Shown here one piece after another: positions 42,537 through 53,600 of a stretch of DNA of 64,000 nt. The stretch comes from Algoriphagus terrigena DSM 22685. GTDB taxonomy: Bacteria > Bacteroidota > Bacteroidia > Cytophagales > Cyclobacteriaceae. The stretch spans positions 62,001-126,000 of the forward strand of contig NZ_AUBW01000008.1 in assembly GCF_000429445.1 (NCBI RefSeq). Reading direction: 5' to 3'. The notes under the pieces are model-generated. The model searched no databases, was not told the origin of the DNA, and saw only the letters and a list, made by a program, of their open reading frames with translations. The position numbers and the translations under genes were made by a program. Within the stretch, counting starts at the first letter, position 1. Each line of letters begins with the position of its first letter.

Positions 42537-45500
42537 TTATTTTAACTCTACTACTACATTTCTCAGGTTGCCCTCAAAGCCAAATTCGTCTTTGTAAGAG
42601 CCAACGTTTCGGTCGCCACCGAAGTCACGGCCGGTTCTTAGGCTGGGAGCTAGCTTGCCGCTGAATGCGCCGGTTGCTTGGGCTGAGGCCACGGATTTGC
42701 CATCCACGAGGATTTCCATTTTTCCGTCTTGGCCGATGGTAGCCTGTGTCTCGTAGCTCTCAGGAAGCGCTTGGCTGGTCACGGCTTCGAAAGTCTTTCC
42801 GTCTTGCTTCACCATCCAGTGTAATTTTCCTTCTTCCAGATAGAAAGAGTAGCCATTTTGTGAATCACCATGTGCGGCGATCACACCAAAGGATTCATTC
42901 TCTCCTCGCTTTGAAATCTGTGTGGAAATGGAAACAGCTTTGCCGCTTACATCCGGAGAGAACTGAAGGTTGCTTCTTCGTCCCAATTCATATTTCTCAT
43001 TTGCCACAGCCGTGGTCAGACGGCTGGTTAGGTCAGTTTTGTCAGAGCCAATTGCGTCGGTGAAGAATTTTCCCTGCTGAGCAGCTGCCGCAAAGATCGC
43101 CTTCTGCAACCAGTCGTCTTTGGCATTTGCTTCATCCAAACTCGCTTGGTAAAGCATCGCTCCGGCTTCGGCGCTGCCTGGAACTTCCGCCAGCTTCAGG
43201 ATCGCATGCATTCGTACATTCAGGTCTTTGTCTTTGGTCAATCCGGCTGTTTGGATCGCTTGCGTGGTAGCCTGATCTGCAGGCAAGACCGCGATGGCGG
43301 CTTTTCTCACGCCCGCGGCGGGATGTGTCAGTGCAGCGGTGGCTACTTTGATAGCCTCGGCGTTAGTTGCTTCGAAAGCCCCTAGGCCGTCCAGTGTCCA
43401 GAGCGCGTGAACCGCCGGGCTGTTCAGGCCGATTTCATCCACAGATTTGTCATTGACGATCTGATACAGATCGCCGAATACATTCTTGTTTCCTGACTCC
43501 ACGAGCAAGCGCTGTGCGGTCATTCTCCAGAACATGTTGTCGTTTTCCAGGGCTGCGATCAGCAACTTTGGATCTTCCTTCGAAAGTTTCATCGGCTTGT
43601 TGCCGCTTCCGTCTTTGTAGACTACCCGATAGATTCGACCGTGGTTGGTGTCCCGAAGCTTGCTTTGGAAGGCATTTCCCTGTCCATGCGGTTGGTCTTC
43701 AAAGGGCAAGATCATCCTCGATGGGGCCTGGCGCTCCACGAATACGTTGTGCTGGATGATGAAATTGTACCAGTCAGCTACCCAAACGGCGCCATCCGGA
43801 CCGACTTCCGCCTGCACCGGCCCAAACCATTCGTCCGAGCTCGCTAGGAAGTTCCAGCCGTCTTTTTCGCTGAAGCCCGCGCCCTTAGGTTCGATGATCG
43901 CATTGTGCGTCAATCGGATCGTCGGCTCGTTGACAAAAGCGATCCGGTTCCAGTATTCCTTCGGGAAATCACGGGCGGTGTACAATCTAAAGCCAGCGGC
44001 TGAAGTGAATCCGCCGACGACATCGACTTGTCTCAGGTTTGGAGTCATCGCGTGCGCATCGTAGTGCCCGTCGATCTTCTGGATTGGCTGGATCTCAAAC
44101 TCCGGAGAGATCTCACCTTCACCAGCTTTGGGAAATGCGCGCTGCAGATACTTCGCGGGGATGGAATAGTAGCCCGCATGCGTATTGTTGGCAGTGGACA
44201 TGAAAACGTTGTTGTCCTCGGAGAATCCAAGTCCCCAGGTGTTGTTGCTGGAGCCGGCGAGGTATTCAAAGTCTTTTCCGTCAGGATCCAATCGGTAGAT
44301 TCCCTGTGGAAAACTCATTCGTTCCCCGTTGATTGTGCCGTTGAATCCCGAGTAGCCGGTTACGCCCCAGATCTTATTGTCAAAGCCATATTGCAAGTTG
44401 GACGGACCTGCGTGGGTGTCATTTTTGCCCCAGCCAGTCATGATGACTTCTTTGACATCAGCCACGTCGTCGCCGTCGGTGTCTTTCATGAAGACAAAGT
44501 CCGGCGCCATCGACACGACAATCCCGCCATTGGCGAAGACCATGCTGGTCGGGATATTCAGCCCATCTGCAAAGACTGTGAATTTATCAGCCTTGCCATC
44601 GCCGTCGGTGTCTTCACAGATCTTGATACGGTCATTGGCTTCACCGTCAGTTTCTACGAAAGTATTTGGATAATCCACAGATTCTACGATCCAGAGTCGG
44701 CCTTTCTCGTCCCAAGCCATGGCAATGGGATTTTGGATATCCGGCTCGGAGGCAAAGAGCTCAATCGAGAAATCAACAGGTTTCTGGATCAGTTTTTTAG
44801 ATTCTTCGGGAGCCAAAGCTTCCTGCATCTTTGGCACCTCATATCTGGCGGTAAAGTCAGAGATAGTCTCCTCGTAGATCGATACATCCGGGATGTTCAA
44901 GGCCGTGACATTGGCTTGGACAGCGTCGCCCATTGCCCAGAAGATGCCATTTTTCACCAAAGCCAAAAATCCTTCGGTCTTCCAAGTCCGCTCATCGTGT
45001 CCGTAAGCGGTGTAGAAGACGCGGCCTTTGCCAACGTTTCTAACCCAAGTGTAAGGTTCGCGCTGATCGCCTTCGACGCGCGCCGTCAGCAGCGTCATGT
45101 CAGGATTGACGCGCTGATGCACGTAGGTTTCGTCCCAAGTCGCGAACGGCTTCAAGCCTTTCATGACCGCGTGATCCGGTGCCTCGATCTCTCCGGTAAA
45201 TTCGCCTTCTCCGTGAGAGGCAAACTGACCCCCAATCGTCTCAATGTACCAATCGGAATTTTTGAAGCAGCCGGCGGCAGAGTGTAGAGGAATAAGTCCT
45301 TTGCCACCTTCCACGAAGCCTTTCATGGCCGCTTCCTGATCTTTGGAAAGCACATCGTGATTGGCGTAGATGACCAAGCCATCGTACTTGGCCAGGTTTT
45401 CCTTATTCAGGTCTTCGAGGTTCTCGGTGTAGGTGATGTTGATGCCGCTTTCGAAAAGTGCTGTAGCCAGCCAAGGGACATAGAGTCGGGAGTTGTGATG

Positions 45501-45647
45501 CTCGCTGGCATGCCCGAGAAAAAGTACTTCAGCACGTCTGGGATCCGGCTTTGGATTGGATGCTGAAGCAAGATGGGAGAAATTGAGACTGAGGAAAATA
45601 GTCGCAATCAGCAGGCGGAGATGATTGCAGGTTCTACTTAATCGCAT
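42537..45647 (-). CDS. ThuA plus PVC-type propeller dehydrogenase-like protein
   Basis: A 1036-residue exported protein. After a signal peptide comes a ThuA domain (about 40-265: EVLFLGHASEHHNSRLYVPW, IPLHSAAGCF, HDERTWKTEGF). Residues about 290-690 form a beta-propeller of the putative membrane-bound dehydrogenase type found in PVC bacteria and Bacteroidota, with calcium-like loops CEDTDGDGKADKF and MKDTDGDDVADV and HAGPSNLQYGFDNKIWG. A HEAT-like helical segment follows (about 715-870), then a C-terminal LamG-like sandwich (LQFSPDVSGKAVSISTQIS onward). The haem-binding CxxCH module that often ends such proteins is absent. It is the first gene of the minus-strand run and probably oxidises or binds sugars in the periplasm. 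Confidence 0.83.
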   Translation of the reverse strand: MRLSRTCNHLRLLIATIFLSLNFSHLASASNPKPDPRRAEVLFLGHASEHHNSRLYVPWLATALFESGINITYTENLEDLNKENLAKYDGLVIYANHDVLSKDQEAAMKGFVEGGKGLIPLHSAAGCFKNSDWYIETIGGQFASHGEGEFTGEIEAPDHAVMKGLKPFATWDETYVHQRVNPDMTLLTARVEGDQREPYTWVRNVGKGRVFYTAYGHDERTWKTEGFLALVKNGIFWAMGDAVQANVTALNIPDVSIYEETISDFTARYEVPKMQEALAPEESKKLIQKPVDFSIELFASEPDIQNPIAMAWDEKGRLWIVESVDYPNTFVETDGEANDRIKICEDTDGDGKADKFTVFADGLNIPTSMVFANGGIVVSMAPDFVFMKDTDGDDVADVKEVIMTGWGKNDTHAGPSNLQYGFDNKIWGVTGYSGFNGTINGERMSFPQGIYRLDPDGKDFEYLAGSSNNTWGLGFSEDNNVFMSTANNTHAGYYSIPAKYLQRAFPKAGEGEISPEFEIQPIQKIDGHYDAHAMTPNLRQVDVVGGFTSAAGFRLYTARDFPKEYWNRIAFVNEPTIRLTHNAIIEPKGAGFSEKDGWNFLASSDEWFGPVQAEVGPDGAVWVADWYNFIIQHNVFVERQAPSRMILPFEDQPHGQGNAFQSKLRDTNHGRIYRVVYKDGSGNKPMKLSKEDPKLLIAALENDNMFWRMTAQRLLVESGNKNVFGDLYQIVNDKSVDEIGLNSPAVHALWTLDGLGAFEATNAEAIKVATAALTHPAAGVRKAAIAVLPADQATTQAIQTAGLTKDKDLNVRMHAILKLAEVPGSAEAGAMLYQASLDEANAKDDWLQKAIFAAAAQQGKFFTDAIGSDKTDLTSRLTTAVANEKYELGRRSNLQFSPDVSGKAVSISTQISKRGENESFGVIAAHGDSQNGYSFYLEEGKLHWMVKQDGKTFEAVTSQALPESYETQATIGQDGKMEILVDGKSVASAQATGAFSGKLAPSLRTGRDFGGDRNVGSYKDEFGFEGNLRNVVVELK

Positions 45648-45906
45648 GATTAATTCGGGTTAATAGGGTTTATCAAAATGGCGCTAGCCTAAAGTACATA
45701 CTTTGGCTCAAGTTGGGCTGTAAAACTACCGATCGACGAGCTTTTCGATTAGTCACAAACCTTCAAAAAATAGCAAATTCCCTTCTTTTTGATTTTTCAT
45801 GGTTTTGGCAATTGATTGATTTTCAACGAATGGATTTCTTCTTCCAATTTTCGGAGTGAGCGACTTTAATCGGGATTTAAAGCGGGCTGTGTGCTCAGAC
45901 CATGAG
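45648..45906. other. Spacer upstream of the minus-strand catabolic run
   Basis: 259 nt between the stop of the hybrid regulator gene and the start of the large ThuA/propeller gene, both on the minus strand. It must hold the promoter of the catabolic run. TACTTTAG (minus, 45696-45689) is one base from a -7 box but has no -33 partner. No gene or strong hairpin is seen. Confidence 0.45.
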
Positions 45907-48900
45907 CTACAGCACATCCGGCTTTTTCACAAAATCCTTCGGCAGCTCGCCGAAGTGCTTCTGAAAGCATTTGGTGAAGTAGCTCGGACTGTTGAAGCCG
46001 ACCATCTCGCTGATCTCGGCGATGCTGTGGACTCCGTCGCGAAGTAGCTCTGCCGACTTTTTCAACCTGACCAGTCGGATGTAGCCATTTGGCGTGAGTT
46101 CGGAGATTCCTTTGATCTTGCGCAGCAGACTGGACTGGCTCATGTGCAGCTGCTCGGCAAGCTCGGAGACACCGAAGAATTCGTTCTCAATATTTGCCAG
46201 GATTGCCTCATTGATCCTATGAAGGAAGTCTTCATCGGCCTTGGTATGTGCGATGGTATCCGAATTTACCAGAGGAAGACTGGCAAAGGCTTTCTTGATC
46301 TGATCCCGGTGTTGGAGGAGATTTTTGATCTGGAGGTAGAGGAATTCAAGCGAAAAGGGTTTCTCCAAGTAGACGTCCGCGCCCATTTCCAAGCCGGTGA
46401 TCTTCGCGTTGATGTTATTTTTGGCAGTCAGCAGCACGACCGGAATGTGACTGGTGGCTAGGTCGGATTTGATGTGCTCACACAGCTTGTACCCATCCAT
46501 CTCGGGCATCATCACGTCCGAGATGACCAGATCGATGGGTTCTTTTTTCATCACTTCCAAGGCCGATATGCCGTTTGCAGCTTTGTGGATCACATAGTTT
46601 CCTTTCAGTTTATCTCCGAGAAATTGTAGCAGCTCTCTGTTGTCTTCTACCAACAGAATCGCTGGAAGGCTAGACTTTTTCTGGGGTTTTGGCGGAAAAC
46701 CTTCCTTCTCTTCGATGATTTTGACATCCGTTGGCGTTTCGTTTTCCTCGTCAAAGTGTATGGCATTTTTTTGCTTGACGGGAAGCTCCAGCACAAATCG
46801 GTTGAGATTGCCCTGAGTGTTTGTTCGGAGCGATCCATGATGCATCTCTGCGAGGGACTTTGCAAGAGGCAGGCCGAGTCCAGTCCCTTGTTTTGACTTT
46901 GAATTGGAGGTGTCGTCTATCTGGAAGAAAGGTTCGAAGATCTTTTCCGCCAATTCATCCGGTATGAGGAAACCGTCATTTGAGATCTCGATCTGGAGAT
47001 GACTGGGGTGAGCCGGATCATAGATCAAGTGGATGTGGATCATGCTTTCGGCATTTTTCAGGGCATTGATCAGGAGATTGCTGAGGATCTTGGTGACCGC
47101 TTCCCGGTCCACGTCCGCAAAAAGCGCCGCTGCGGGTTTTTCCAGCGTGAAGTTCAGTCCTGATTGATTGGCGGTCACTTTGAACCGATCATATAGCTCA
47201 TCGATGATCCCGCTGATCTCAGTCTTGAGAAAGCTGAGCTTAAATCCCCGCTGCTCGGTCTTGCGAAAGTCAAGCAGCTGATTGCTGAGGTCGATCAGTC
47301 GATTGGTATTTTTCTCGATGATCAACAGGTCATTTTTTACCTCCGGATCACAGTTGCGATCCTTGCTCAGGATATCCTCCAGCGGCCCTTTGATCAGTGT
47401 CAGCGGAGTACGAATCTCATGGGTGATGTTGGTAAAAAACTCGATCTTGGCTTCGTAGAGCTCTTTTTCCTTTTCGGCCTCCAGTAGATTGAGCTGTACT
47501 TGATGGCGGTTGTTCATCCGTGTTTTGTACAGCGTAACCAGCCAATAGACTATCCATATCGTCAGGAGCAGGTAGATGGAATAGGCCAGCGGAGTCTTGT
47601 AGAATGGAGGGAGGATCTCGATAATCAGCCTCGCTTCCTCAGCCTCCGCGCCTTCGATCGGTAGGTTTGACTGCACGACCAGCTCGTAGTCTCCGGGAGG
47701 CAGATAGGAATAGAAGATCTTCTGGGAATCGTTCATCTTCTGCCATTCTTTCTCGAATCCTTCCATTCGATACCGGATGTTCTGATTCATGGCGTTGGTA
47801 TATCCTAGGGAGGCGATGTCAAAACTCAACGAGTTTTGGTCTGCGGCAAGGGTGATTTTATCTGTATAGGTGATGGCTTTGCTCAGGATGCCATCGGTTT
47901 CCGTGATCGGGATTTCCTGATTGAAAAGCTGGATACCCGTAAACACCAAAGGCGGCTGGAAATTGTACGTTTCAAACTGGCTTGGCTTGAAGGCGATGAA
48001 TCCATCGAGGGTTCCGAAGTACAGGGTGCCATCCTCGGCTTTGTATCCAGACTGGTAGTTGAAGCCGCTGGACATCAGACCGTTTGTCCTGTCATAGAGC
48101 AGGAAGGTCTCCTTCGCCGGATCAAACCGTAGCAAGCCCTTATTGGAAGTTATCCACAGTAAACCCTCGTCGTCTTCGACGATGTTGAAGTAAGTATTCG
48201 TGGGAAAACCCTCGGCGATGGTATAGGAGGTGAAGGAGCCCTTCTGGCTGTCGTATTTAGCAAAACCTCCGCCTGAAGTAGCTACCCAGAGCTTTTGCTT
48301 CGAGTCCAGAAATACATCTACGATCGTGTGATGGCGCAGACTTTCGGGATTCGTCGGGTCGGGTAGGAAGGATTGCTTTTCACCCGAGTCCGGATCAAAC
48401 CGGATCAGGCCGTCATTGTATGAAGCAATCCAAAGCATGCCATCCTTGTCCTCCAGCATGTCGTAGATAAAGATGTACTCAATCTGGGGAATATGCTGAA
48501 AAGCATCTTTTTCGTCGTCATATCGATAAAGACCCGCAGTGCTTCCAGTCCATATCTGGCCTTTGCTATCCACCAGTATTGAAAAAAAATCATCGCTGCG
48601 CAGTTCTGAATTCGGTGTTTTGGAGGAGTATTTCCTGACGAATCCTGTCTTTGTGTTGATGACATTGATCCCACGACTGAACGTACCCACCCAAAGCTCA
48701 TTGTCACGCTGCGCCAACCCGTGTATGTTATGATAAGAGAGTTCGGTGGACGAGGGCCCAATGGGGTAATGGTAGAAACTGTTGTCTTTAGGATCAAATA
48801 AATCCAGCCCGGCATCCTCTGTACCGATCCACATCTTGCCGTCTGGCGCACCGATTATTTCTCTGACCCGCTTGCCCGTAATGGTGTTTTCCCCAGCGAT

Positions 48901-49974
48901 GGGATAAAACCGATCAAATTTGGTAGGCTGATTTGGCAGGTAATTGACACCGCCGAAGTAGGTACCGACCCACAGTCCTCCCTCTAGATCTTTCCAGATA
49001 GCGTAGACGGCATTGTTTGAAAGTGCGTTGGGGTCGTTGTTGTTTTCCCGGATGTGTTGATAACTTTTCTTCACAAAGTCATAGATAAACAATCCTGACT
49101 CCGTACCTATCGCCAGTTCGTTCTTGCTGATCGGCAGCATCTCTCTGACAAAAAGCGGCGATCCCTTTTCATCTTTGGAAAGTAAATCTGTAATGATTCC
49201 CGTGCTTTTTTCGAGTTTTTTGATGCCCGCGTTTTTTGTTGCGATGATCATGAATTCACCCCAATCCTGGAGTCCCTGCACGATGTCCTCGGCCAACCTA
49301 TTCTCCTCATCGATGAAATGGACAAAGGTGGAGGAAGCCGGCACAAACCTCACGACGCCTTTGCCCGTGATGGCAGCCCACACTTCATTGCGCTCATCGA
49401 TCTTGACGGTGTTGACATTACCTGAAGGAATACTGCCCACCTTGGCAGGATCATGGGCAAAAAGCTCCAGTTTTTGATCCTGAGGACTATAGCGGAACAG
49501 GCCGATGTAGTTTGCCACCCACATGTTGCCGGATTGATCCATGGCAATCGAGGAGATGGTGCCCGCGATCCGATGACCACCCGAGGTAGAATCGGTGAAG
49601 TGTCTAAACTTCTCTTTTTCCCGGTCAAATAAGTACAGCCCTTCTGATGTCCCGACCCAAAGTGTACTGTCCTGGCTCTCTGTGATGAAATAGACAAAAT
49701 TGTTTCCAAGCCGATCTTCTATCGGACCTTTGCTGTCTGAGTTGTAGTTTTTCCAGGCGTTTCCGTCAAAACGCGTCAATCCGTCTTTGGTGCCAAACCA
49801 CATGAATCCCTGGCTGTCCTGAAAGATGGAAAAGACGGAATTGTCTGTCAGGCCGGAGGTCGAGTCATAATGCCGGAAATAGTAGCGCTTATCCTGAGCC
49901 AGTCCAGAGACGACTATGAAAACAAGGAGACACAGGCTGAGAAAACCTGCCGGCAGACTTTTGGGCAAGGTCAT
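45907..49974 (-). CDS. Hybrid two-component system regulator (HTCS)
   Basis: A 1355-residue sensor-regulator that usually binds an oligosaccharide in the periplasm and activates its polysaccharide utilization locus. After a signal peptide there is a long array of two-component propeller repeats (for example NSVFSIFQDSQGFMWFGTKD; W-x-G-T motif repeated to about residue 660), a Y_Y_Y domain (about 690-765) and one membrane helix (YSIYLLLTIWIVYWLVTLYK). The cytoplasmic part has a histidine kinase with H852 (NITHEIRTPL), ATPase box GTGLGLPLAKS, a receiver with D1153 (ISDVMMPEMDG), and an AraC-type DNA-binding domain. It is divergent from the susC operon and very likely controls it. Confidence 0.95.
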   Translation of the reverse strand: MTLPKSLPAGFLSLCLLVFIVVSGLAQDKRYYFRHYDSTSGLTDNSVFSIFQDSQGFMWFGTKDGLTRFDGNAWKNYNSDSKGPIEDRLGNNFVYFITESQDSTLWVGTSEGLYLFDREKEKFRHFTDSTSGGHRIAGTISSIAMDQSGNMWVANYIGLFRYSPQDQKLELFAHDPAKVGSIPSGNVNTVKIDERNEVWAAITGKGVVRFVPASSTFVHFIDEENRLAEDIVQGLQDWGEFMIIATKNAGIKKLEKSTGIITDLLSKDEKGSPLFVREMLPISKNELAIGTESGLFIYDFVKKSYQHIRENNNDPNALSNNAVYAIWKDLEGGLWVGTYFGGVNYLPNQPTKFDRFYPIAGENTITGKRVREIIGAPDGKMWIGTEDAGLDLFDPKDNSFYHYPIGPSSTELSYHNIHGLAQRDNELWVGTFSRGINVINTKTGFVRKYSSKTPNSELRSDDFFSILVDSKGQIWTGSTAGLYRYDDEKDAFQHIPQIEYIFIYDMLEDKDGMLWIASYNDGLIRFDPDSGEKQSFLPDPTNPESLRHHTIVDVFLDSKQKLWVATSGGGFAKYDSQKGSFTSYTIAEGFPTNTYFNIVEDDEGLLWITSNKGLLRFDPAKETFLLYDRTNGLMSSGFNYQSGYKAEDGTLYFGTLDGFIAFKPSQFETYNFQPPLVFTGIQLFNQEIPITETDGILSKAITYTDKITLAADQNSLSFDIASLGYTNAMNQNIRYRMEGFEKEWQKMNDSQKIFYSYLPPGDYELVVQSNLPIEGAEAEEARLIIEILPPFYKTPLAYSIYLLLTIWIVYWLVTLYKTRMNNRHQVQLNLLEAEKEKELYEAKIEFFTNITHEIRTPLTLIKGPLEDILSKDRNCDPEVKNDLLIIEKNTNRLIDLSNQLLDFRKTEQRGFKLSFLKTEISGIIDELYDRFKVTANQSGLNFTLEKPAAALFADVDREAVTKILSNLLINALKNAESMIHIHLIYDPAHPSHLQIEISNDGFLIPDELAEKIFEPFFQIDDTSNSKSKQGTGLGLPLAKSLAEMHHGSLRTNTQGNLNRFVLELPVKQKNAIHFDEENETPTDVKIIEEKEGFPPKPQKKSSLPAILLVEDNRELLQFLGDKLKGNYVIHKAANGISALEVMKKEPIDLVISDVMMPEMDGYKLCEHIKSDLATSHIPVVLLTAKNNINAKITGLEMGADVYLEKPFSLEFLYLQIKNLLQHRDQIKKAFASLPLVNSDTIAHTKADEDFLHRINEAILANIENEFFGVSELAEQLHMSQSSLLRKIKGISELTPNGYIRLVRLKKSAELLRDGVHSIAEISEMVGFNSPSYFTKCFQKHFGELPKDFVKKPDVL

Positions 49975-50621
49975 AGGATCTTGGGTTGTAGCGCTGAAAT
50001 TATCAAAAACCTTGCAGCGAGCTCGTTTGCTGTTTGATATTTACAGTCTGAGCACAGAAATAGGCGATTTCTTTTCATTTGCTGACCGAAAAGTTACAAA
50101 AGCGCTCTTTTCACGACTCCTGTCCAAAATTGTCTGCGGCGCCGGGTCGTGGCCTTGCCGAAAGATTCAGTAGTAAGTTTTGATTTGGGCTGGATTTTCT
50201 GACATCTCAAGCTATAAATATTCTCTAATTTTATAAATACAAAATAATGTTTTGAAAAAAGACGTTTTTAACAAGCTTATCTCTCGTCGCTAGCGGAAAA
50301 CCTTACATTTTTTGGAGTTTTTGTGATAGAGCTCCGCTGACGGAAATTTTACTTTTAGGCTGTAGATAAATCGTCTTTTTCCTGATCGGAATCGGGATGT
50401 CAATGCCACTGATTTTTCACTAAACCCAACATAGCCACATGACACTAAGACTCACTCCAATCTAGCCGAATCCGCCGGCGATACGCCCAGTCAACTCAGA
50501 CTGGCGCAGTACCACTTTTCTTTTCCTACTTCTAAGGGATGCCTTTTCGAGGCGTTCGGAGAAAGTATTGCCGAAAACGAGTACCAATTTTCTACCTATT
50601 TCTAACCCAAAACCAACCTAC
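49975..50621. other. Divergent control region between HTCS and susC
   Basis: 647 nt with no gene I can support. It should hold the promoters of the regulator and of the susC operon and the regulator's binding site. Two near -7 boxes occur on the plus strand (TACATTTT around 50304, TACTTTTA around 50351) without a proper -33. CCAGTC and GACTGG (50487-50504) form a 6-bp inverted repeat in the leader about 120 nt before susC. Confidence 0.5.
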
Positions 50622-53600
50622 ATGAAAAGACTTCTTCTCATGACAGCCACTCTGCTACTATGTATGAGCTGGCTTTCTTTGTCGGAGCTTTCTGCACAGA
50701 CCTCGCGAGTCATCCGGGGCCAAGTGCTGGAAGATAGCTCCGGAGAGCCGCTGCCCGGCGTGAGTATCCTCGAGCGGGGCACCACCAATGGTACCGTCAC
50801 CGACCTTGACGGGAATTTTGTACTTACACTTACCTCAGAAGAGCCCATCCTGAGGCTTTCTTTTATCGGCTTCAAGACTCAAGAACTGGTCATAGAAGGC
50901 GATGAAGATCTAAAGATCACGATGGAAAGTGACCTCGGAAGCCTGGAGGAAGTCGTAGTCGTCGGCTATGGCGAGCGCCAAAAAGAGACCATCACCGGCG
51001 CCATCTCCAATGTAACCAGCCGCGATATTGAAAAGGTGCCGAGTGCAACGGTGTCTGGCGCTTTGGCTGGTAAGATGGCCGGTTTGTCCTTTCGTCAGCC
51101 CGACGGCCGACCGGGCGCGGGAGCCTGGCTCCAGATCCGAAATATGGGAACGCCACTGTTTGTAATCGACGGCATCCAAAAGGACGAGGGGCAGTTTAAC
51201 AACCTCGCGCCCACGGATATCGAAAGCATCACGATCCTGAAAGATGCGGCCGCGGCAGTCTATGGATCGCGGGCTGCCAACGGCGTCGTGGTGGTGAAAA
51301 CCAAGCAGGGGACACGCGGTGAAAATCCCACGATCAACATCAACGGCTACTATGGCTGGCAAAACTGGTCGAGATTTCCCGAGGGCGTGGACGCCTATGA
51401 ATGGATGCTGGGTAAAGCCGATGCGGACATCAACCAGTTTGGCAGCACGAACATCACAGCTGAAGAGCTCGCCAAATGGAACGCAGGAACCGAGTACGGC
51501 TACCGATCTTTTGACTGGAACGATTTCATCATTCAAGGAAATGCACCGCAGAGCAATTTCAACGCGTCGGTATCGGGCGGGTCTGAAAAGACTAACTATT
51601 ACATCTCCGCCACGCGGTTTGACCAAAAGGCCGTATTCAGCGATGAATTTGAGTTTAGCAGGACTAACATCCAGTCCAATGTCACTACCGATATCACGGA
51701 CAAGCTGACCGTAGGTGTACAGATCAACGGGCGGATCGAAGAAAGAAACAACCCCGGCGTTCCGGGCGGGGACGATTACTGGCAGCCAAGATTTGCGCTT
51801 TTCCGTAATCGGCCGACCGAGCGTCCCTATGCCAATGACAACCCCGATTATCCAGCCAATATCAGCAACATCGAAACCAACTGGGCTCTGTTGAACTATG
51901 ACCGTACAGGCTTCTATACCAACAAATGGCAGGTGATTCAGACCAACTTCAATGCGGATTATGAAATCCTCCCCGGACTGAATGCCAAAGGAATGTACTC
52001 CTACTATCTGGCGGACAACATGCAAAATACCTTCGAATACACCTATGATGTGTATGGCTATAATCCTGAAACAGACGAATACTTCCGATCCGGAGGAAAT
52101 GACAATCCGTACCGTGGACGTGGCCAAGAGAAAATCATGGAGAATGTATGGCAGCTGTCGCTCAACTACGACAAAACTTTCAATGAAAAGCACCACGTCT
52201 CAGCGCTCTTCCTGAACGAACGGATCCAGCGAACGAGACTGTACAACTTCGTCCACTCAGTACCGACCAACAACTACTTGGACATCATCAAGTTTGCCGA
52301 TGTGGACACCTACAACGACGAGCGACAGGAAGAAGCCCGAATCGGCTACGTGGGGCGTGTCAACTACGACTATGCAGGCAAATACCTGCTGGAGTTGGCG
52401 GGCAGAGCGGATGCTTCCTGGAAGTTTTCTCCGGACAACCGTTGGGGCTTTTTCCCTTCCGTCTCCGCGGGATGGAGAATCTCCGAAGAAGGGTTCATGG
52501 ACAATCTCACTTCCCGCCTCAACATGGACGAGTTGAAGATCCGTGCGTCTTACGGGCAGCTTGGTGATGACAATATAAATATGGGAATCCCTTCAAACGA
52601 TTCGAGATTTATTACCCCATTTGATTATATGTCCGGATATATCTACGGCGTGTCCACCGTGATCGTAGATGGTCAAAACATCCCGGGTTCCGCAAATACC
52701 GGCCAGCCGGTGGATAACCTCTCTTGGTTTGTCAGTAACATGACCGACGTCGGCGTGGACTTTTCCTTTGCATCAGGCAAGATCACCGGCCAGGCGGATT
52801 ACTTCTACAGAAAAAGAACCGGACTGCGCGGGGTGAGAAACGACGTCTTTCTCCCACTGGAACTAGGCTATGGTCTGACGGACGAAAACCTGAATACGGA
52901 TGCCCACTCAGGTGCCGAGCTTGCTGTGAATTGGAATGGAAAAGCAGGCGATGTCGTCTTCCGTATCGGCGGGAATGTCTCCTATGCCCGCGGCAAATTC
53001 CTCGAATCCTACAATCCTACCTTCAGCTCCTCCTGGGATCAATACCGAAACTCACGTGAGGACCGGTACAATAGTATCTTTTGGGGGTATGAGACAATTG
53101 GCCAGTTTACCTCATTTGAGGAGATCAACAACTATCCTGTCAACGTCGACGGGCAGGGCAACAAGACCTTACTGCCCGGCGACCTGATCTACAAGGATGT
53201 GAACAACGACGGCAAGATCGACAGCTACGATGAACGCCCCGTGGGTTACCAGTCCGGAGGACAGCCGATCGTCAACTTTGGCCTGAACTTCAATTTTGCC
53301 TACAAAGGGTTTGACCTTACGGCGGACTTCTCCGGCGGAGGCATGTATTCCTACAATCAAAACTGGGAGATGAGATGGCCTTACCAAAACGGCGGCAACC
53401 TGCTGGCTGCGATGTACGACGACCGCTACCACCGGGAAGATATCTTGGATATTAACTCCCCATGGGTACCAGGCAAAAATCCCCCGCTGAGATTCAACAC
53501 GGGCGGGCACAGCAACTACAACAAGAACTCAACCTGGTGGCTGACCAATGTGAAATACCTCAGAATGAGAACGCTCGAGCTGGGCTACACCCTGCCGGAG

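Noticed and set aside
44028..45287. A 419-codon open frame on the plus strand opposite the ThuA/propeller gene.
   Set aside because: The minus-strand protein is continuous, has a signal peptide and recognisable domains; the plus-strand peptide is unlike any family and rich in residues typical of antisense frames.
50487..50504. CCAGTC/GACTGG inverted repeat as the binding site of the hybrid regulator.
   Set aside because: HTCS regulators of the AraC type usually bind direct-repeat-like sites near the promoter; a 6-bp palindrome in the leader is too weak to claim.
50910..52196. A 428-codon open frame on the minus strand inside susC.
   Set aside because: Antisense shadow of the SusC barrel; no start context, no domain, and it would cut through the susCD operon.
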